DNA of 56,449 nt from Rhodococcus globerulus NBRC 14531 (lineage in GTDB: Bacteria > Actinomycetota > Actinomycetes > Mycobacteriales > Mycobacteriaceae): the NCBI RefSeq assembly GCF_001894805.1, contig NZ_BCWX01000014.1, forward strand, positions 1 through 56,449. The letters run 5' to 3'. Position 1 is the stretch's first letter. Every line of letters begins with the position of its first letter. This document shows positions 50,479 to 56,449 of the stretch, in pieces. Position numbers and translations under genes: made by a program. Below the pieces are notes generated by a model. It was not told where the DNA came from. It saw only the letters and a program-made list of their open reading frames with translations, and searched no databases.

Positions 50479-50978
50479 CCACTGTCCACTTTTCGGGGTG
50501 AACCTCATTGAGCCATTCGGCAAGGTTGCGGTAATGGTCGCGACGATCGTGGCGGACATCGACCTGGAAACGGTTGATGCCACCATCCACGATGAAGACC
50601 CATTGGAGAGTCACGGCGTGTTCGAGCGCTGTGCGCGCCAGCACTACGGCCTCACCGACGAACCCAGACCCAATTAGGCGGAGATAGGCGTCGCTATAGC
50701 GCATGACGCGAACTGCGAGACCATAGAGCAGGAGGAACTCGTCTTTGTGGGGTCTGTAGACATCGAAGTTTTCCGCATCTCGCAGGTGTGCGACGCACTG
50801 CTCGATCCAGGCCTCTAGTGCGGCATCGTCCGGTCTTGTCATCATCGGAGCGTACAAAGCGCTGTCGACAGGATTGCACCGCGCTCGGTGGACTGGTGTG
50901 GATGATGGTTTTCTCGGTGTCGTGAGAGAGGGGTGTTGACGACGGTTGAAAACTAGTCCAGAAACGACGGGGCGGGTT

Positions 50979-53692
50979 CTAGTCATCGTTGCAACAGTTG
51001 ACGTGGCTTGAGGTTAGCAGTGACTCGAATAGTTCTGTGGGAGTGCAGTCTTGAATTACTTGACGGGGTCGGCGATTGAGTTCGTTCTCGACCGTCAGGA
51101 GATGCTGCGGCGAATGCACGCTCAGGTTAGTGCCCTTGGGGAAGTAGTCCCGCAGCAGACCATTGGAGTTCTCGTTCGACCCGCGTTGCCACGGTGATCG
51201 CGAATCGCAGAAGTACACCGGCACGCCGAGCGCGGCGGTGATCGCCCGGTGCTGAGCCATCTCGGTGCCCTGGTCCCAGGTGATCGATCGCAGCAGATCC
51301 GGTGGAAGATCGCCCATTCGCTCGATCAGTGCCTGCCGAAGGGTCTGGCCATCACGACGGGTCAAATGGAGTAGTCGAATCATGCGGGTTTTTCGTTCGA
51401 CGAGGGTGCCGATCGCTGAGCCAGCATCTTTACCGACGATGAGATCGCCTTCCTTACGTTGTTGTGGTGGGTGATTTCGGAGAGTGTGTGTCGTAATGTC
51501 GCGATCACCCTCGGGCAGCGGGTATGGCACAGATCGCCCTGCCGCGTGGACGGCTCACTGGGAATGGCCGCCCGCTACCCGCCGATAACTCGACCGCTGA
51601 TTGAGACTTACGACATCGATCGTTGGGTAAGGACGTGCTGGCGTGGTTATCGACAGGGCCAACGAAAGAAGGAGAGGCCACTCATGCAGGCTGTGTGGGC
51701 AGGAATCGACTCGGGCAAGTGGACGCATCATTGCGTCGTCATCGACCAGACGGGGACAGTACTGCTCTCCAAACGCGTCGAGAACGACGAAACCGTGCTG
51801 CTCGATCTCATCGAAACAGTTGCAGGGATTGCAGGTGGCGACAACGTCTGCTGGGCAACGGATCTCAACTCCGGCGGCGCGGCACTGCTCATCACACTTC
51901 TGGCGGCTCACGGCCAGCAGTTGCTCTACATCCCCGGACGGATCGTGCACCACGCCGCAGCCACGTACCGCGGCGACGGCAAGACCGACGCAAAAGACGC
52001 CCGGATCATCGCCGATCAAGCACGCATGCGCACCGACCTGCAGCCCGTCCGCGGAGCAGACCAGATCAGCGTCGACCTACGACTGCTCACCGCCCGCCGC
52101 ACCGACCTGATCTGCGACCGGGTCCGCGCGATCAACCGACTCCGAGCCACCTTGTTGGAGTACTTCCCGGCCCTCGAGCGGGCCTTCGACTACTCCAAGA
52201 GCAAGGCGGCGCTGACACTGCTTTCGGGCTATCAGACGCCGGATGGGTTGCGCCGCATCGGAACTTCCAGGCTCACCACCTGGCTCAAGAAGCGTGGCTG
52301 CCGCAACAGCGCCGCCGTCGCTCAGAAAGCCATCGACGCGGCCAACTCGCAGAACACGATGCTCGCAACCCAGGCGACAGGATCGGTTTTGGTGACCAAG
52401 TTAGCCGCCGAGATCACGGCGTTCGACCACGAACTGGTCGAACTCGACGCCCAGATCACCGAACGATTCACCCGCCACGAAAGTGCCGACGTGCTGCTGA
52501 GCCTGCCCGGGTTCGGAGTCGTGCTCGCCGCGACGTTTCTCGCGAACATCGGCGGCAACCTGGACGGCTTCGACACCGTCGACCGACTCGCTGCCGTTGC
52601 CGGCCTGGCACCGGTCCCACGTGATTCCGGACGGATCAGCGGCAACCTTCATCGGCCCCACCGCTTCAATCGCAGACTGCTCCGTACCTGCTACCTCGCT
52701 GCACTGTCGAGTCTGAAGAACAGTCCGGCGTCCAGGGTGTTCTACGACCGGAAACGTCGCGAAGGGAAATCGCACAAACAGGCTCTCATTGCGCTCGCTC
52801 GCCGCCGCATCAACGTCATCTGGGCCATGCTCCGCGACCACACCACCTACCAGGAACCTGCACCCACCGCCCGGCCTCTCGTTGCTTGACAACAGCATTG
52901 AGATTCCCAATGGCCGGCTTCACTCCGATCTGCGACGCTCTCGGGGCGCTGATGGATAGTGAGCATGGGCTGTTCAAATCGTGGACGGCGGCGGTCGCCG
53001 GCAACGTGAGCACGACGATTCCGGCGGCCGGTGCGTAAGGGTGATTGCCGCTGCGGCGCTAGTGGTGAGGGTCGCATCAGCTCGGATCCTGGCTGGTAAA
53101 GGGCCTGGTAGATGCTCTCGTGGCACAGTCGCATTGCTGGTTCGGTGGGAAATCGAGTCGTCAGATGGCGGCTGATCTGCTGCGGACTCCACCGTTGTCC
53201 CAGCAACTGTGACACGGCGCCGAACAATTCGGCAGAGGATTCGATTCGCCGCTGACGATGGCGTGCTCGCCGAGAGACGGCCCGTCGCTGGGCTTCGTGG
53301 GGGCGATACGTCCCGGAGGTAGAGGCGTTGCGTCGAAGTTCGCGCGAGATCGTCGACGGCGATCGGTTCAACTGTGCAGCGATCTGCCGGATACTCAGCC
53401 GTTCACGTCGTAGATCGGCTACCTGAATACGTTCGTCTTCCGACAGGAACCGCGGACTGATGGCGCGGACTGCGAGTCGGTCCAACGGAGCGACGGTCCG
53501 CACCAGTTGTCCGGCGCGATAGACCGAATAGCCGCGGGCCCAGTTGGTTCCGGACGAGCGGGATACTCCGACTTCGCGGGCGGCTGCGCGGATGCTCCAT
53601 CCACGGCCTCGCAACTCCATGAAGCGGCGACGCTTGTCGGAGAGTGGGCGCCGGCCCGGCCCCTTCTTGACACGACGAGACGATGACAACAT
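50979..53692 (-). pseudogene. IS30-family transposase split by an IS110 insertion
   Basis: The N-terminal part (53692 to ~52905) has HTH regions GRRPLSDKRRRFMELRGRGW, SIRAAAREVGVSRSSG, RLSIRQIAAQLNRSPSTISR and LGQRWSPQQISRHLTTRFP, ending SEAGHWE. After the IS110 (51.47-52.90 kb) it resumes RKEGDLIVGKDAGSAIGTLV and runs through the DDE core (SITWDQGTEMAQH; FCDSRSPWQRGSNENSNGLL) to NCCNDD. Terminal inverted repeats atcgttgcaacag (50985-50997) and ctgttgcaacgat (53712-53724) bound the element. Without the insertion it would be ~430 residues. Confidence 0.85.
51684..52889 (+). CDS. IS110-family transposase type B, intact
   Basis: This 401-residue DEDD transposase has the RuvC-like domain starting MQAVWAGIDSGKWTHHCVVI (first Asp) and GDGKTDAKDARIIADQARM (later Asp pair). 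The C-terminal transposase-20 domain has LLSLPGFGVVLAATFLANIG, with the Ser nucleophile region in APVPRDSGRISGNLHRP. Start ATG 51684 follows AAGGAG; the frame runs upstream into the IS non-coding end, where a bridge-type RNA may be encoded. It is the only complete IS110 in the window and the possible source of transposase for the frameshifted copy at 38-39 kb. Confidence 0.9.
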   Translation: MQAVWAGIDSGKWTHHCVVIDQTGTVLLSKRVENDETVLLDLIETVAGIAGGDNVCWATDLNSGGAALLITLLAAHGQQLLYIPGRIVHHAAATYRGDGKTDAKDARIIADQARMRTDLQPVRGADQISVDLRLLTARRTDLICDRVRAINRLRATLLEYFPALERAFDYSKSKAALTLLSGYQTPDGLRRIGTSRLTTWLKKRGCRNSAAVAQKAIDAANSQNTMLATQATGSVLVTKLAAEITAFDHELVELDAQITERFTRHESADVLLSLPGFGVVLAATFLANIGGNLDGFDTVDRLAAVAGLAPVPRDSGRISGNLHRPHRFNRRLLRTCYLAALSSLKNSPASRVFYDRKRREGKSHKQALIALARRRINVIWAMLRDHTTYQEPAPTARPLVA

Positions 53693-53775
53693 AACCCCCA
53701 GAATCTCAGGCCTGTTGCAACGATCGATTGAGACCACCCGGTCCAAAACTAGGCCACCCAACCAAGATTGAATGG

Positions 53776-55020
53776 GTGATCTCCATGGAAGACTGGGCAT
53801 TGATCAGGCACCTCTATCACAGCGAAAAGCTGTCGAAACGTGCCATCGCTACCAAACTCGGCATTGCGCGTGACACTGTCACCAACGCCCTGACCAGCGA
53901 GGGTCCACCGAAATATCAGCGACCATCAGTCGACTCCGCGATAAGTGCCGTGGAACCGAAGATCAGGGCGCTGCTCACGCAGCACCCGACGATGCCGGCC
54001 ACAGTGATCGCCGAACGCATCGGATGGGGCGGATCGATCAGCTGGCTACGCGAACGAGTCCGGGCAATCCGACCCGAATACGCCCCCGCCGACCCAGCAG
54101 ACCGCCTCCAGCACGATCCGGGCCAGGTTGTGCAGTGCGATCTCTGGTTTCCGCCGGCGTCGATTCCGCTCGGCGGAGACCAGTCCGGCGCCCCGCCGGT
54201 GCTCGTCATGGTTGCCGCGTTCTCCCGGTTCATCACCGCGACGATGCTGCCCAGTCGGGTCACCACGGACCTGGTCGCGGGCATGTGGCAGCTGCTCTCA
54301 CAGGATCTCGGTGCGATCCCACACTGTCTCTGGTGGGACAACGAGTCCGGTATCGGTCGCCGCGGCAGGCTGACGGAGCCGGTGACCGCATTCGTCGGAA
54401 CGGTTGCCACGACACTGATCCAGCTCAAACCGTACGACCCCGAGTCCAAAGGAATCGTCGAGCGCGCCAACCAATTTCTGGAAACCTCGTTCATACCCGG
54501 TCGAACATTTCGTTCACCCGACGACTTCAACACCCAACTGGCCGACTGGCTTCCGATCGCGAATTCTCGGGTTGTCCGCCGGATCGGGGGTCGCCCAATA
54601 GATTTGGTGTCCGTCGACACCGCGGCGATGTTGTCACTGCCGCCGGTTCCACCGCAGACCGCCGCATACTCGCAGATCCGTCTGCCTCGCGACTACTACG
54701 TTCGGGTCCACGGAAACGACTACTCGGTAGACCCCTGGGCGATCGGACACCTGGTCGAGGTCGCTGCGGATCTGTGCCAGGTAGCGGTCACTCGTGAAGG
54801 ACGAGTACTGGCCGAGCACGAACGGCGATGGTCTCGGGGGCTGACCGTCACCGATCCACTACACGTGAAATCAGCCGCCAGGCTGCGAGAACAATTCCAA
54901 CAGCCGATGCCGGCTGCTGCCGGCGAGGACCGGTTGATGCGGGACCTGGGCGACTACGACCGAGCATTCGGAGTCGAATTCCCTTGTACTGCATCATGTA
55001 ATGATGATTGGGTGCAGTGA
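53776..55020 (+). CDS. istA: IS21-family transposase IstA
   Basis: This 414-residue protein has an N-terminal HTH (ALIRHLYHSEKLSKRAIATK, LGIARDTVTNAL) and integrase core: VQCDLWFPPASIPLG (Asp1), LWWDNESGIGRRG (Asp2), and DPESKGIVERANQFLETSF (Glu). The GTG at 53776 (VISMEDWALIRHL) fits the family's usual MISVEDW start. It overlaps istB by one base at the stop. The left end of the IS21 abuts the IS30 right terminus. Confidence 0.9.
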   Translation: MISMEDWALIRHLYHSEKLSKRAIATKLGIARDTVTNALTSEGPPKYQRPSVDSAISAVEPKIRALLTQHPTMPATVIAERIGWGGSISWLRERVRAIRPEYAPADPADRLQHDPGQVVQCDLWFPPASIPLGGDQSGAPPVLVMVAAFSRFITATMLPSRVTTDLVAGMWQLLSQDLGAIPHCLWWDNESGIGRRGRLTEPVTAFVGTVATTLIQLKPYDPESKGIVERANQFLETSFIPGRTFRSPDDFNTQLADWLPIANSRVVRRIGGRPIDLVSVDTAAMLSLPPVPPQTAAYSQIRLPRDYYVRVHGNDYSVDPWAIGHLVEVAADLCQVAVTREGRVLAEHERRWSRGLTVTDPLHVKSAARLREQFQQPMPAAAGEDRLMRDLGDYDRAFGVEFPCTASCNDDWVQ

Positions 55021-55804
55021 TGGGCGCTGTGGATCCACTCAAGGACATCGAGCACTACGCCCAGGTAATGAAGGCGCCGCGCATACGGGAATCGGCAGCA
55101 CGGCTAGCCGAGCAGGCCCGCAGCGACGGATGGAGCCACGAGGATTACCTTGCCGCCGTGCTGTCGAGAGAAGTCACGGCGAGGGAATCGTCCGGCACTC
55201 AGAACCGGATCCGATTGGCCGGATTTCCGACACGAAAATCGTTGGAGGAGTTCAACTTCGACTATCAACCGTCACTCAGTCGAGAAATGGTGGCATATCT
55301 GGGAACTGGAGTCTTCTTGACGCAGGCACGCAATGTGGTGCTGTTGGGGCCTCCGGGCACCGGCAAAACGCATCTGGCGATCGGGTTGGGGATCAAGGCC
55401 GCTCAGTCCGGACATCGGGTTGCATTCGCTACCGCCGTCGATTGGGTGGCCAGACTCAAGGCCGCGCACGCCGGAGGAAAGCTACCTGCAGAGTTGGCGC
55501 GACTACGACAGATCGGGTTGATTCTCGTCGACGAAGTCGGCTACATCCCGTTCGAACAGGACGCTGCGAACCTGTTTTTCCAGTTGGTGTCGTCTCGTTA
55601 CGAGCATGCCTCACTGATTCTGACATCGAATCTGCCGTTCGGCCGGTGGGTGACGTATTCGGCGATCAGGCAGTCGCTGCCGCGATGATCGACCGAATCG
55701 TCCATCACGCAGAGGTTTTGACCTTGAAAGGGGCGAGTTACCGACTCAGAAACACCGGGATCGATACGTTGCCGTCCGTGAGAGCGGATAACGCGGCACA
55801 ATGA
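55020..55804 (+). pseudogene. istB: IS21-family helper IstB, frameshifted near the C terminus
   Basis: From ATG 55020 the frame reads MGAVDPLKDIEHYAQVMKAP, ATPase Walker A VVLLGPPGTGKTHLAIGLG, and Walker B LILVDEVGYIPFEQ. It then reaches SNLPFGRW, where a missing G near 55650 shifts the frame to a stop at 55688. The normal end GDVFGDQAVAAAMIDRIVHH, AEVLTLKGASYRLRNTG is in the next frame to 55804. The ATPase core is intact, but loss of the C terminus probably impairs transposition. Confidence 0.85.
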
Positions 55805-55847
55805 ATACATCGGCGTGGTCTAGTTTCCGTCCGTCGCGAATGGACTA

Positions 55848-55867
55848 GGTTTCGACCGTCGTTCACA
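55848..55867 (+). repeat. 20-bp repeat, IS21 right-end sequence, copy 3 of 3
   Basis: It is identical to 2060-2079 and 12812-12831 and lies 44 bp after the IS21 genes. Here it is probably the true right terminus of IS21, identifying the other two copies as relics of related elements. Confidence 0.6.
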
Positions 55868-56449
55868 GAGGGGATCTAGGTGCGGTTTTTGGATGCGCGT
55901 GATTCTGCGGGCTGAGGAGTTGTTGGGTAGTTGATGGATGAGGGGCCGGCCCGAGAGTGGCGGGCCCCTCACGTCGTCATTGGGGTGGTGTCGGCCCCCT
56001 GCTTGGTGGGTGTGGTGTGGGAGCTGGCGGGTTCGTAGACAAAGGTGCAGCGGTGTGCTCGGCGGGCGTGGAAAGGTCGATTTTCGGGCGTTTTTGAATG
56101 TTGTACTGTTTCAGTAACTTTGGGTTATCGGTTGGCGGGTAATCGGTTTCGGTAGTTACACATGGATGTGTTTTAGTGAGGCTTGAATTATGTTGTGGTG
56201 GTTACAATTTCGACGTTTCGTGATTTTGTATTGTTTTGCGGTTTGGGGTGGGGTCCTGTAGGGTGGGAAGCATGGTGACGATGAGCTGGCAGACGCGAGA
56301 CGGGATAGCTTCGAGCGACCCCCGCTCCTCCCCAGCTTCGTTTGGTACTTTGGGTACCGGTTTTTTAGTTCCGATCAAATTCTCTGGTGACAAAGGCAAT
56401 TCAGGAATTTAGAGGAGCGAAGCGAGTCGATGGACGGCAGCCTGGCTGG
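55868..56449. other. Non-coding tail with hairpin and AT-rich stretch; possible gene start at the edge
   Basis: A strong GC hairpin (gaggggcc...ggcccctc) spans 55940-55970. From ~56090 to 56260 the DNA is unusually AT- and GT-rich for this window, with several ttgtatt/gttaca motifs. A 46-codon frame from ATG 56273 (MVTMSWQTRDGIASSDPRSS) ends at 56413. Just after it, aggagcgaag precedes ATG 56430 (MDGSLA), perhaps the start of a gene continuing outside. I see nothing conclusive. Confidence 0.35.
55940..55970. terminator. GC-rich hairpin, possible transcription terminator
   Basis: Near-symmetrical arms gaggggccggcc and ggcgggcccctc flank a 7-base loop, with one mismatch. No U-tract follows on either strand, as is common for actinobacterial terminators. 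It lies downstream of the IS21 genes. Confidence 0.5.

Larger units (their letters stand above)
49216..50507 (+). mobile_element. IS3-family insertion sequence, apparently intact
   Basis: The 1292-bp element has matching ends (TGAGGTTCAACCCG left; TGAGGTTCACCCCG as the inverted right end) and a 3-bp target duplication TTG (49213-49215 and 50508-50510). It carries orfA and orfB with a slippery A-run between them. It has interrupted the DUF5677 gene. Confidence 0.85.
48795..50845 (-). pseudogene. DUF5677-type protein gene split by an IS3 element
   Basis: The N-terminal part (50845 down to 50511) reads MMTRPDDAALEAWIEQCVAH, RVMRYSDAYLRLIGSGFVGE, VLARTALEHAVTLQWVF and ends NLAEWLN. The C-terminal part (49215 down to 48795) resumes HQELSEAAASLDSPPGGKRL, PPFMNMLRELDHGKF, SYHILSQHVHVTHAAVAQFL. 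Removing the 1292-bp IS3 and one TTG copy restores a single frame of ~250 residues. The LARTALEHAVTLQW helix suits DUF5677, a family of unknown function. The insertion looks recent because the frame reconstructs perfectly. Confidence 0.75.

Noticed and set aside
1..56449. CRISPR arrays, tRNA or rRNA genes
   Set aside because: No regularly spaced repeats and no tRNA- or rRNA-like sequence were seen when reading through intergenic regions; repeats found are IS ends and operators.

Overview
The window is high-GC actinobacterial DNA and most resembles Rhodococcus or a close relative. The evidence is GC-rich third codon positions, frequent GTG starts preceded by AAGGAG-type ribosome binding sites, ATGA start/stop overlaps, and actinobacterial families (DUF1707, DUF6461, SMI1, DUF3800, Rhodococcus-style IS elements). 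It is accessory DNA, probably a plasmid or genomic island: at least ten complete or broken insertion sequences from six families (IS3, IS6, IS21, IS30, IS110, ISL3) separate functional blocks, and there are no housekeeping genes apart from molybdenum-cofactor genes. Genus and replicon type are inference.

Layout. 1-2.1 kb: IS3 end and a dead ISL3. 2.2-3.25 kb: DUF1707 membrane protein and a divergent TetR regulator sharing a 40-bp palindrome. 3.6-4.5 kb: internally deleted IS110 copy. 4.7-11.3 kb: small membrane protein, DUF6461 protein, cold-shock-like protein, SMI1/KNR4 protein, a large unknown protein, and two divergent paralogous propeller-like unknowns. 12.0-12.65 kb: HigBA-type toxin-antitoxin pair. 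12.7-15.4 kb: ISL3 wreckage fused to an unknown gene, and a DUF3800 remnant. 15.8-35.4 kb: the catabolic island. 35.4-39.6 kb: broken IS6 and two IS110 elements nested in an IS30. 39.6-48.5 kb: defence-type genes (truncated Gabija pair, a PIN toxin with its antitoxin, a large zinc-ribbon PD-(D/E)XK protein, an HNH protein). 48.8-55.9 kb: a DUF5677 gene split by an IS3, an IS30 split by an intact IS110, and an IS21. The last 580 bp hold a hairpin, AT-rich DNA and perhaps the start of another gene.

The catabolic island is the main biological content. Read on the minus strand from 32.3 to 15.8 kb it encodes a Rieske dioxygenase (alpha, beta), a maleamate-amidase-like cysteine hydrolase, a NuoF-like flavoprotein and a small ferredoxin as probable electron donors, an atypical SDR, a NicX-like 2,5-dihydroxypyridine dioxygenase, a LigB-type extradiol dioxygenase, a carbon-nitrogen hydrolase, a small conserved protein, a GntR regulator, a maleate-isomerase-like protein, a BphB-like cis-diol dehydrogenase, and a three-subunit molybdenum hydroxylase with its CoxG-like and XdhC-like accessory proteins. 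A second, paralogous GntR and moaA-moaD-moaE run divergently on the plus strand. Together they suggest degradation of a pyridine-type N-heteroaromatic: hydroxylation by the molybdoenzyme and/or Rieske dioxygenase, rearomatisation by the SDR, ring opening by one or both dioxygenases, deamidation to maleate, and isomerisation to fumarate, with dedicated molybdopterin synthesis alongside. The exact substrate cannot be read from the sequence.

Best candidates for something undescribed: the composition of this catabolic island, the 793-residue zinc-ribbon/PD-(D/E)XK protein in the defence block, and the divergent paralogous propeller-like pair at 8.2-11.3 kb.
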